Shown in pieces: positions 1-6,856 of a stretch of 39,511 nt of DNA. Positions within the stretch are counted from its first letter, which is position 1, and the number at the start of each line of letters is the position of its first letter. This DNA is from a bacterium (GTDB lineage Bacteria; Auribacterota; JABMQX01). The translations under genes were made by a program, and so were the position numbers. The notes under the pieces are model-generated. The model ran no database searches. It was given only the letters and a program-made list of their open reading frames with translations, and was not told where the DNA came from. The stretch lies in the NCBI GenBank assembly GCA_030691545.1, contig JAUYEE010000288.1:1-39511 (forward strand). The letters are read 5' to 3'.

Positions 1-2
1 AG

Positions 3-437
3 AACGAAGATTTCTCAGCGGTGTACAAAAATGAAGCAGTCGCGGGCGAGATTGCTCAGTACCGCCGGGAAATCCGGATTCCAATGGAAAACACCGTGGG
101 GTGCGTGGTCGTAATGCACGGCCGCATCGTGGGTAGCGACATCTTCACCTCGCCGGAGCTTTTCCGAAAGCTCTGGCCGAAACTGTTAGACAGTTATGCC
201 CTGGGAGCGATAACTCATCGGGAGCGTGCAGAGTATCGGGATGGGGGTTGGCCCTCGGAGGGTGAAATCAGGCGGTTTCTCGACCGGGTTTTCCGAGCAT
301 CGTTCCGAGATAGGAGCGCCAGAGACATCGGCAGAATCGTGGAGGTCGCCGGCCCGGGAATCCAAGGAGAAGGTCTGGTGCACCACCGAGAGGTCGTCCA
401 CGTGCACATAACACCGCGTCCGGAGGTGAGCTTCTGA
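3..437 (+). CDS. ARPP-1-like (DUF6569) protein, C-terminal part
   Basis: The reading frame is open from base 3 at the left edge, with no stop upstream of the first possible GTG (base 21), so this is the 3' part of a longer gene. The translation contains a block around GRIVGSDIFTSPELFRKLW and KLLDSYALGA. I associate this block with the ARPP-1/DUF6569 domain, which is found next to signalling and phosphatase-superfamily domains and has no established biochemical role. The family call comes from recalled motif similarity only. The gene ends about 90 bases before the next small gene. Confidence 0.6.
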   Translation, partial: NEDFSAVYKNEAVAGEIAQYRREIRIPMENTVGCVVVMHGRIVGSDIFTSPELFRKLWPKLLDSYALGAITHRERAEYRDGGWPSEGEIRRFLDRVFRASFRDRSARDIGRIVEVAGPGIQGEGLVHHREVVHVHITPRPEVSF

Positions 438-446
438 TCCGCCGCA

Positions 447-477
447 GTGCCCGGGAGGGGGGTTGTATTCCGGGCAC
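447..477 (+). terminator. Possible hairpin terminator after the ARPP-1-like gene
   Basis: There is a perfect 8-bp inverted repeat, GTGCCCGG at 447-454 pairing with CCGGGCAC at 470-477, with a 15-nt loop. It lies just after the first stop codon and before the next start. No clear T-run follows, so it could be a Rho-assisted end or an mRNA-stabilising stem. Confidence 0.35.
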
Positions 478-523
478 GGGGTTGAGTGAGACAGAATGGA
501 CTGACATGGAGCAGAGGGAAGCG

Positions 524-901
524 ATGAAAAGGATAGTGTTATTGAGCGTCCTCTTGACGGTGCTGATGACAGTGCCTATCGTTGACGGCCTCGGGGAGAT
601 GTCGCTGCCCAAGGCGCCAAAAAGAGACGTAAAGCAGACAGAGTTCGTGGCGCTCTGGTTGAAAGAAATTCAGACAATCAAGGTCGGAATGACCCGGAAG
701 CAGCTTCTGGAGGCTTTTACGACGGAGGGCGGGCTTTCGAGCCGCACCTGGAGAACCTACGTTTACCGAAGGTGCCCGTACATCAAGGTTGATGTCGAGT
801 TCAAGTCGGTCGGCAATGAGAGAGACCAGCTCGGGCAAAGGCCCGAAGACGTTATAGCCAAAATCTCGAGGCCGTACCTGCAATGGCCGATAATGGACTG
901 A
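524..901 (+). CDS. Small exported BamE/SmpA-like protein
   Basis: About 125 residues from ATG 524. This start puts a lysine-arginine pair and a hydrophobic stretch (IVLLSVLLTVLMTV) at the N-terminus, a good signal peptide. Starts at TTG 482 and ATG 506 would add a charged leader and are less likely. The mature part contains IKVGMTRKQLLEAFTTEGG followed by a tyrosine/cysteine-rich segment (YVYRRCPYIKVDVEF). The pattern of a short helix (GMTRKQLL) followed by strands is typical of BamE/SmpA-like small domains. No lipobox cysteine is seen. Function unknown; a periplasmic location is inferred. Confidence 0.65.
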   Translation: MKRIVLLSVLLTVLMTVPIVDGLGEMSLPKAPKRDVKQTEFVALWLKEIQTIKVGMTRKQLLEAFTTEGGLSSRTWRTYVYRRCPYIKVDVEFKSVGNERDQLGQRPEDVIAKISRPYLQWPIMD

Positions 902-908
902 TCCTAAT

Positions 909-941
909 GTAACGCAGGCGTCCTCGCCTGCAATTCCTATC
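909..941 (+). repeat. Hairpin repeat, GTAACGC-type
   Basis: GCAGGCG (914-920) pairs with CGCCTGC (925-931) around a 4-nt loop, preceded by GTAACGC. The right flank (AATTCCTATCACA) nearly matches the flank of the larger element at 34425-34526, so the two are members of one family. It lies in the leader of the VIT/vWA gene, upstream of its ribosome binding site. Confidence 0.7.
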
Positions 942-965
942 ACAACTGGAAAGGAGAACGGGAAA

Positions 966-3467
966 ATGAGAGCAACAAGACTGTTCCTGGCGTGGATTGT
1001 GTCCGTGGCGGTGCTCCTGCCGATGACGGCATTTTCGGCAGGAATGCTGATTCCGAAGGACGAATCGCTGCCCCCGTTGGGAATCGAGTACCTGCGGGTG
1101 AAAGCCGAGGTCACGGAAGGAGCCGCAGAGACGCACGTCGAGCAGGCGTTCCGGAACACGACGGACCGGGCGCTCGAAGCGACGTACGTCTTCCCGCTGC
1201 CGAAGGGTGCCGCGATCAAGGAGTTCGCCATGTACATCGGCGGCAAGAGGATGACCGCGGAACTCCTCGACGCCGGCAAGGCGAAGCAGATTTATCAGGA
1301 TATTGTGAGGCGGGCGAAGGACCCGGCGCTTCTCGAGTACATGGGCGGGCAGATTTTCCGGGTAAGCGTCTTCCCGGTTCCGCCGAAGGACCTCCAGAAG
1401 ATTGAGCTGGATTATTCGCAGGCGATCGAGTTCGATTCCGGTCTCCGGCGGTACGTTTTCCCGATGCGCATCGGGGAGCAGTTTTCCAAAACACTTCAGG
1501 ATTTCTCCGTGACGGCGCGCATCTCCTCCAAGGTCCCCATCGGAAACATCTACTCGCCCTCGCACGTCATTAGCATCAGCCGCAAGGGAGATACCGAGGC
1601 GACGATCGGGTTCGAGGAGGAGCGGATGGCGCTCGACCGCGACTTCGTCGTCTATTACGCGCTGAGCGAGAAGGAGTTCGGGTTGAGCCTCATGGCGCGC
1701 CGGACGGGCAAGGACGGCTATTTCATGCTGATGATTTCCCCGAAAAACGTTGTTGAAGAATCGCAGATTGTCAAAAAGGATGTCTCCTTCGTGATGGACA
1801 CCTCCGGCAGTATGTCCGGCGATAAGATCAAGCAGACGAAAGCGGCTCTTCTCTTCTGCTTGAACAACCTCAACAAGGGTGACCGCTTCAACATCGTTCG
1901 CTTTGCGACCGACGTGAATCCGTTCCGGGAGAACTTAGTCGAGGTGAACGACGAGTCCATCGCCGCCGCGAAAGAGTTCGTCGAGAAGATGGAAGCGAGA
2001 GGCGGGACGGACATCGGCTCGGCTCTCGAAAAAGCCCTATCGGTCGAAATGAAGGAAGATCGCCCCTACCTGATTGTGTTCCTGACGGACGGCAAACCGA
2101 CAGTCGGAATGACGGACGAAAATCAAATCATCAAGTCCGTCGCTCAGAAGAACAAAGGGCGCGTGCGGCTGTTTGCGTTCGGCGTGGATTACAACATCAA
2201 CACGCGGCTTCTCGACACGCTCGCCGCAGAGAACAAGGGCGTCGCCGAGTACGTCGAGCCGAAGGAGGATATCGAGATCAAGGTCTCGAGCTTCTTTGCG
2301 AAGGCGAGTCACCCGGTTCTTGCCTCTCCGGAGCTTTCCTTCGGAGACAAGGTGCATACGTACGAGATTTACCCGAAAGAGCTTCCGGACCTGTTCAAGG
2401 GCAGCCAGGTCCTCGTCCTCGGCAAGTACGACGGAACGGGCGACGTGGCAGTTACACTCACGGGTAAGGTCAACGAGGATAAGAGGAGCTTTGTTTACGA
2501 GACGACGTTCCCCGAGCGCAACGAGGGCAACGACTTCATCGAGCGGCTCTGGGCGACGCGGAAGGTCGGCTATCTCCTCGAGGAAATTCGCCTGCACGGC
2601 GAGGAGAAAGAGCTGAAAGACGAGGTCTTGCGCCTCAGCAAAGAGTATGGCATCCCCACACCGTACACGTCATATCTGATTGTCGAAGATGAGCGGCCAG
2701 GCGTCGGGCGTCGGGGGGCCGTCCCTGGGGTGTCCACTGATCTGAGTGCGATTCCTCCGGGTTCAACTGAGTCCCTCAGCGGCACGGGGAGAGTTGCCGG
2801 CCCGAGGTACGATCGCGCTTCTCATACAGCGGTGAGGGAGTCTCGCGCGACGGAAGTATACGACGCCTGGACTCGGCGGCCAGCCGTACGATGGGAATCC
2901 GGTGGTGTCCCGGCTCCGACGGAGGAGAAAGAGGCAGCCGAGAAGTTCGTGCCGATTCTCGGCGTGGCGGGTGGAGATGCGGCTGACGAAGAAGGGAGGC
3001 TCAAGGAGGTCACAAGGGCAGCCGATGCTCTCGCCGTCGGCAAGGAAGGTGCGAAGTTCGACAGGGGATACGGCTACGCAGTGGAAGGGCTGGCGGAGGA
3101 CCTCAAGAGCATTGACGGCGACGTGGGTGTCTTGATGAGCAAGACCGTCGGGCGGATGAAGGATGCGAAAGTTGAGACTTGGGGCAGCGCAGCCCTGCCA
3201 CTCAAGAACATCAACAAGAGGAACTTCTACCGGATTCGCGGCGTCTGGGTGGACAGCGAGTTCACCGAGAAGATGCAGACGATCAACGTCCAGTTCGGCT
3301 CCGATGCTTACTTCAAGCTCCTCGAACTGAAACCGGAGCTGAAAGACATCCTCACTCTCGGCGAGCGCCTCGTTGTGACCGTTGACGGCAAAGCTATCTT
3401 CATCGCCGAGGACGTCAAAGAGCCTATCTCCTCCGACGACCTGGAGAAAGCCTTCACGAAAGCGTGA
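966..3467 (+). CDS. Exported VIT and von Willebrand A domain protein
   Basis: 833 residues from ATG 966, preceded by AAGGAG about ten bases upstream. The N-terminus is a signal peptide ending near FSAG. Residues about 25-155 match a VIT domain (YVFPLPKGAAIKEFAMYIG, then FRVSVFPVPPKDLQKIELDY). A vWA domain follows, with an intact metal-binding DTSGSMS starting at D278, the GGTDIGSAL loop, and FLTDGKPT near residue 375. This is the architecture of inter-alpha-trypsin-inhibitor heavy-chain-like proteins, which usually act in adhesion or protein binding outside the cytoplasm. Residues about 570-690 are low-complexity linker. The C-terminal module (FGSDAYFKLLELKPELKDIL) is partly duplicated downstream at 4322-4439. 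The ligand is unknown. Confidence 0.9.
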   Translation: MRATRLFLAWIVSVAVLLPMTAFSAGMLIPKDESLPPLGIEYLRVKAEVTEGAAETHVEQAFRNTTDRALEATYVFPLPKGAAIKEFAMYIGGKRMTAELLDAGKAKQIYQDIVRRAKDPALLEYMGGQIFRVSVFPVPPKDLQKIELDYSQAIEFDSGLRRYVFPMRIGEQFSKTLQDFSVTARISSKVPIGNIYSPSHVISISRKGDTEATIGFEEERMALDRDFVVYYALSEKEFGLSLMARRTGKDGYFMLMISPKNVVEESQIVKKDVSFVMDTSGSMSGDKIKQTKAALLFCLNNLNKGDRFNIVRFATDVNPFRENLVEVNDESIAAAKEFVEKMEARGGTDIGSALEKALSVEMKEDRPYLIVFLTDGKPTVGMTDENQIIKSVAQKNKGRVRLFAFGVDYNINTRLLDTLAAENKGVAEYVEPKEDIEIKVSSFFAKASHPVLASPELSFGDKVHTYEIYPKELPDLFKGSQVLVLGKYDGTGDVAVTLTGKVNEDKRSFVYETTFPERNEGNDFIERLWATRKVGYLLEEIRLHGEEKELKDEVLRLSKEYGIPTPYTSYLIVEDERPGVGRRGAVPGVSTDLSAIPPGSTESLSGTGRVAGPRYDRASHTAVRESRATEVYDAWTRRPAVRWESGGVPAPTEEKEAAEKFVPILGVAGGDAADEEGRLKEVTRAADALAVGKEGAKFDRGYGYAVEGLAEDLKSIDGDVGVLMSKTVGRMKDAKVETWGSAALPLKNINKRNFYRIRGVWVDSEFTEKMQTINVQFGSDAYFKLLELKPELKDILTLGERLVVTVDGKAIFIAEDVKEPISSDDLEKAFTKA

Positions 3468-3699
3468 TTTGGCACAAAACTGCGCAGGCTCCGATCGCTG
3501 GCCGCCCGCGGGGGCGCTCGGAGCCTGCTTCGCTTCGCAAGCAGGGGAGCGTCGGCAGGAAACTCTTCGGGCGAGTGACAGCGGAGGACGAGGACCGAAC
3601 CGGCGGGTCGGTGGCGGAGTTCCGGTGCGGGCCGCGGCGGTTGAGCTCAATCTCTCAGTCGCCGCATTTGAAGCAAAAGGAAGCAAAGGAGGTCAAGCT

Positions 3700-4218
3700 G
3701 TGAAAGTCGCAACTCTACCGTGCTGCCGTGTAACTGTCGCGGTGATCGCAGTGACGTTGCTGTTTCTTGGCGTCGCCCAACCGGATGAACGATACGATTT
3801 CCGAAGTTCCCAGGCTTATAAGGACCTTTCAGAGGCTGACAGCGAGAAACTGGAGAAAGCCCATCAGGACATGATCCTTCTGTGGGGAGCGCTGGACATG
3901 TACGCCGACCACAATGAGGGGAAGCTGCCCGAAACACTCGATGAACTGGCGCCAGGATACCTGAGGATGCTTCCGAAGGACCCATTTGCGACGGAAGCAA
4001 CGGCGAAGGAGGCGCCTACCCACGGATACGTCTCTTCGAGAAAGGGATGGGGGTACAGGTACAGAAAAGGGGCACCGGGGAACAGGGCGTGGGTCATCAG
4101 CAGCGTCGGATTGCCGGACTTCCCCTATCTTGCCCAGCGAGGGAATGTGGGGCTGTATATCTGCAAGGGGACGTGGATATCGGGCATCAATCCGATGATG
4201 ATGAAGGATCGCGATTAG
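3700..4218 (+). CDS. Exported protein with GspG-like C-terminal domain
   Basis: GTG 3700 is preceded by a strong AAAGGAGG at 3685-3692, giving a 172-residue protein. The open frame upstream to 3382 overlaps the previous gene and reads as non-coding. The N-terminus has a hydrophobic segment (VTVAVIAVTLLFLGVA). The middle part, LWGALDMYADHNEGKLPETL followed by APGYLRMLPKDPF, matches the soluble domain of type II secretion pseudopilin GspG: a helix, then a loop with P-x-D-P. The pilin processing site (GFTLIE) is absent, so it is anchored or secreted rather than assembled as a standard pilin. Role unknown. Confidence 0.8.
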   Translation: MKVATLPCCRVTVAVIAVTLLFLGVAQPDERYDFRSSQAYKDLSEADSEKLEKAHQDMILLWGALDMYADHNEGKLPETLDELAPGYLRMLPKDPFATEATAKEAPTHGYVSSRKGWGYRYRKGAPGNRAWVISSVGLPDFPYLAQRGNVGLYICKGTWISGINPMMMKDRD

Positions 4219-4321
4219 GCGATTGCACGGCATGGCATCCGTGTCATCCGCCCGTTGTTCTGGCGGCGAGGGCGAAGCGACGGATGTTTTCGGTGTCTCC
4301 CTCAGCGAGAGGTTACCCGGC

Positions 4322-4439
4322 GGTCTTGCGCGGCAAGCAGCTCATCGTCACCTTTGACGGCAAAGCCCTCGTCATCGCCGAGGACGTCAAAGACCCTGTC
4401 TCCGCCGACGACCTGGAGAAAGCCCTGAAAAAAGCGTGA
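4322..4439 (+). pseudogene. Remnant of a second VIT/vWA gene 3' end
   Basis: The last ~35 codons (VTFDGKALVIAEDVKDP, then SADDLEKALKKA and stop) closely match the final residues of the VIT/vWA protein (VTVDGKAIFIAEDVKEP, then SSDDLEKAFTKA). In the best stretch about nine in ten bases agree. Nothing upstream of about 4322 matches, and no plausible start or domain precedes it. It is therefore a truncated paralogue or a tandem-duplication scar with the 172-residue gene caught between the two copies. Confidence 0.75.
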
Positions 4440-4554
4440 CGCACACCGCGCCCCCCCCTGGCCGGTGACGGATGAAGGTGGCCGCGAGCGCGTGGGCTTG
4501 GATTCGGCGAACGTAGCCCCGCCGCCACCCTCTGCAGGCGCATCCGAGTCACGC

Positions 4555-4590
4555 GCACAGGCGAGGGGCCCCAGCGCCCCTCGCCTGTGC
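4555..4590 (+). terminator. Long perfect hairpin, probable terminator or boundary
   Basis: A perfect 15-bp inverted repeat (4555-4569 with 4576-4590, core GGCGAGGGGC) encloses a 6-nt loop. It follows the VIT/vWA remnant and precedes the SIR2 promoter. Only a short pyrimidine tract (CTTTCCC) follows, so intrinsic termination is possible but not textbook. Confidence 0.55.
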
Positions 4591-4625
4591 CTTTCCCGAC
4601 AACCCCTTTCCCGACCGGTTTCCCC

Positions 4626-4655
4626 TTGCCAGGCCCCGCGCCGCGGGGCTATTAT
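4626..4655 (+). promoter_or_regulatory. Sigma-70-type promoter for the SIR2-like gene
   Basis: TTGCCA (4626-4631) and TATTAT (4650-4655) are separated by 18 bases, each one mismatch from consensus. The spacer is itself a GC hairpin (GCCCCGC/GCGGGGC, 4633-4649). Expected transcription start is near 4662, about 80 bases before the SIR2 start. Confidence 0.55.
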
Positions 4656-4679
4656 CCTGACCTGGGCAGCGCAAGGCGA

Positions 4680-4705
4680 GAGTTGGCTAGCGAACAAGCC
4701 AACTC
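4680..4705 (+). promoter_or_regulatory. Inverted repeat in the SIR2 leader
   Basis: GAGTTGGCT (4680-4688) and AGCCAACTC (4697-4705) form a perfect 9-bp inverted repeat with an 8-base loop, just downstream of the predicted transcription start. A second imperfect palindrome centred on TTGCGCAA follows at about 4717-4724. They could be an operator or an RNA stem controlling translation. Confidence 0.45.
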
Positions 4706-4741
4706 AAGGGCGAGTGTTGCGCAACTCGGAGTTGTGTGACT

Positions 4742-5824
4742 ATGAGTAGAACGGTTTTCATATTGGGTGCCGGCGCGTCGGTGAAGGCCGGGGCGCCGTT
4801 GATGTGGAATTTCCTTGAGGTCGCCAAGGAACTCGAGCGCGCCGGTCGTGTCGCCGACTCGGAGGCCGAGTTCCGTCTCGTGTTCAGGGGACAATCCGCA
4901 CTTCAGTCCGTCCATTCCAAGTTTCGCCTCGATCACCGGAACCTCGAGTCGGTGTTTGCCGCCTTCGAGATGTCGCGCATTGCGGGGAAGCTGGGTAATA
5001 TGGACCCAAAGGAGGTGCAAGCGCTGCCCGACGCCATGAGGCGCTTGATAGTAAGGACACTGGAGGAAACGATGCTGTTCCCGGCCGGCACCACCCAGTC
5101 CGTCGGGCCGCCGCATTTTTACGGACGGTTTGTGGACCTGATCAAGGACATCCATCCCCAGGAGCCGTGGTTGCGCTCGTGCGTCATCACCACGAACTAC
5201 GATCTCTGCGTGGACTGTGCCCTGCACGACAGGTCCGTGCCGATAGACTACTGCTTGGAGGGGGGCCACCCGCCGAGCGGCCTCAAACTCATCAAGCTTC
5301 ATGGTTCCCTGAACTGGGGGTACTGTGAGAAATGTGAGACGATATCGCCCCTTCACCCCGCCGCCTTTCTGAAGGATCGGCCTGTGCAAGAGAAATACGC
5401 ACGCGAGAATAGGCTGATCATCGGCTCGCGCATCGGATTTGGTGCGCAGCCATGCGGGCACCAGCCGCAAAAGGAACCATTCATCGTGCCCCCAACATGG
5501 AACAAGACCATGCACCAGTCGGAGCTTCGGGCCGTCTGGTCCGCGGCAGCGAGGGAGCTCCAGGATGCGGAAGAAATAGTGGTGATTGGCTACTCTCTGC
5601 CGGAGGCGGACTTGTTTTTCAAATACCTGCTGGCGATAGGGGCCGTCGGCGACGCGCTCATCCATAAGTTCTGGGTTTTCGATCCCTCGGAAGAGGTGGG
5701 GCCTCGCTTCAGGAAAATCCTGGGGACTGCCGCCGAAGACCGCTTCGATCACCGGCCCATAACTTTCATGGAAGCTGTCGGATACCTCAAGGAACGACTC
5801 GCGCGATCCCCCGAGATCCGGTAG
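4742..5824 (+). CDS. SIR2-like domain protein with zinc ribbon
   Basis: 360 residues from ATG 4742; GTG 4736 is also in frame. The start VFILGAGASVKAG is the dinucleotide-binding glycine motif of SIR2-like proteins. TTNYDLCVD and KLHGSLNW carry the Asn and His expected at an NAD-cleaving site. CEKC followed about 95 residues later by PCGH suggests a zinc ribbon. PPTWNKT and VVIGYSLPEAD complete the family pattern. Bacterial SIR2-like proteins often hydrolyse NAD in anti-phage defence (Thoeris ThsA, DSR, SIR2-APAZ). This one has no fused sensor or effector domain. The adjacent toxin-antitoxin pair makes a defence role plausible, but it is inference. Confidence 0.88.
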   Translation: MSRTVFILGAGASVKAGAPLMWNFLEVAKELERAGRVADSEAEFRLVFRGQSALQSVHSKFRLDHRNLESVFAAFEMSRIAGKLGNMDPKEVQALPDAMRRLIVRTLEETMLFPAGTTQSVGPPHFYGRFVDLIKDIHPQEPWLRSCVITTNYDLCVDCALHDRSVPIDYCLEGGHPPSGLKLIKLHGSLNWGYCEKCETISPLHPAAFLKDRPVQEKYARENRLIIGSRIGFGAQPCGHQPQKEPFIVPPTWNKTMHQSELRAVWSAAARELQDAEEIVVIGYSLPEADLFFKYLLAIGAVGDALIHKFWVFDPSEEVGPRFRKILGTAAEDRFDHRPITFMEAVGYLKERLARSPEIR

Positions 5825-5871
5825 GAGAGCCACGGTCAAGCAAAGTGCAGGTGCAGGGAAGGGCGTTGAGG

Positions 5872-5936
5872 GAGAACAAGCAACGTACTCGCAGTTAGGG
5901 GGCGAAGTTGGAGAATTCGCAGCTGTGTCGCGCATG
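5872..5936 (+). repeat. Degenerate copy of the SIR2 leader sequence
   Basis: The segment reads in the same order as bases 4690-4744: GAACAAGC, GGGCGA, a GTTG element, then CTGTGTC compared with TTGTGTG. The similarity has gaps and is modest. It lies upstream of the toxin-antitoxin pair, as the other copy lies upstream of the SIR2-like gene. Confidence 0.35.
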
Positions 5937-5995
5937 AACCGACTCGCGATGGGGGCACCGCCGCCGGGCCGCCTAATATAACGTAGCGCTAAGCC

Positions 5996-6298
5996 ATGTT
6001 CCGCGTGGAGGAGACCGTGTTTGATCGCATCCTCAAACGAATCCGGGAGAATGTCCGAACGTGTCAGTACGTGATGACCATCCACGCGGAAGAGGAAATG
6101 GATGACGAAGGATTTAGCATTTTTGACATAGAGCGGGGCATACTGACGGGCGAAATTGCAGAACGGCAGGAGGACCGCGAGACAGGCGAGTGGAAGTATA
6201 TTGTCAAAGGGGAAAGCACCGCTGGAGACGAAATAACCGTCGTGGCGAGGTTGAGTGTGACGGGGAGACTTGTTATCATTACAGTGTATGGAGAATAG
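5996..6298 (+). CDS. DUF4258 domain protein, putative toxin
   Basis: 100 residues from ATG 5996. A start at GTG 6017 is attractive because GGAGGA stands just before it; it would remove seven residues. The pattern MTIHAEEEMDDEGFSIFDIE, then GILTGEI, KYIVKGES and ITVVARL...LVIITVY is that of DUF4258, a small RelE/MqsR-like fold. The next gene, 19 bases on, encodes a YgiT-type zinc-finger protein; this pairing is a recurrent type II toxin-antitoxin arrangement. Ribonuclease activity is inferred from family context, not shown by residues here. Confidence 0.82.
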   Translation: MFRVEETVFDRILKRIRENVRTCQYVMTIHAEEEMDDEGFSIFDIERGILTGEIAERQEDRETGEWKYIVKGESTAGDEITVVARLSVTGRLVIITVYGE

Positions 6299-6317
6299 GA
6301 AGCCGAGGTAAGGACAT

Positions 6318-6545
6318 ATGGTATGTGAGATTTGTGCAGAAGAAGGAGCGCGGGTTCGCCGTGTGAGTCGCAGTTACGGCAAGGGAGATGGTCTGCTCGT
6401 GATCGAAAATGTGCCGGTCATTAGCTGTCCGCACTGCGGGGAGAGCTACATCACCGCAGAAACCCTGCACGAGATCGAGCGAATCAAGCGCGACCGCAAA
6501 AGGGTTGCGGCGAAGCGCGCCGTAGCTGTCGCGGAGTTCGCGTAG
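6318..6545 (+). CDS. YgiT-type zinc finger protein, putative antitoxin (MqsA-like N domain)
   Basis: 75 residues. CEIC near the N-terminus and CPHCGESY about 35 residues later form the two zinc knuckles of YgiT/MqsA N-terminal domains. The tail ETLHEIERIKRDRKR is a basic helix. The DNA-binding HTH domain of full MqsA is missing, which is common for partners of DUF4258 proteins. AAGG precedes ATG 6318. It is co-transcribed with the DUF4258 gene and would be expected to neutralise it. Confidence 0.85.
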   Translation: MVCEICAEEGARVRRVSRSYGKGDGLLVIENVPVISCPHCGESYITAETLHEIERIKRDRKRVAAKRAVAVAEFA

Positions 6546-6856
6546 GCGTTACGATTCGTCGCCGGACGAGCCGACAGTGCTGTGGTAACGTGGGTGCCCT
6601 TGAGGGAACGCCCAAACAGTCAAGCGGTCTGACCCCTGGGGCGTTGTCGAGTAGAAAGAACGGACGGCCGTGGGCCTCGAAGGACCGTGAGTGCGAAATG
6701 GGGAACGGGAGGCGTGAAACAGTACCGAATTCACGGGGAAACCATGGAAGATTGGCCGCCTCATTGCCGAAGGTAGGAGCGCAGAATGGCTCCCGCGACA
6801 AGCCCTTGCCGCGTCTCCTGAAAGAACACTGCCCCCTGCGCGCAGCGTGTCGCTGC
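6546..6856. other. Gap with no recognised gene
   Basis: Between the YgiT-like gene and the end of the convergent GH42 gene. Open frames on both strands here give arginine/proline-rich translations without recognisable motifs. I see no clear terminator or repeat. Confidence 0.5.

Noticed and set aside
539..1279. 246-residue minus-strand frame over the VIT/vWA start
   Set aside because: It is antisense to two plus-strand genes with clear signal peptides, and it has no ribosome site or family pattern.
3382..3699. Upstream extension of the 172-residue exported protein
   Set aside because: It overlaps the end of the VIT/vWA gene, reads as arginine/serine-rich noise, and the strong ribosome site at 3685 marks GTG 3700 as the start.
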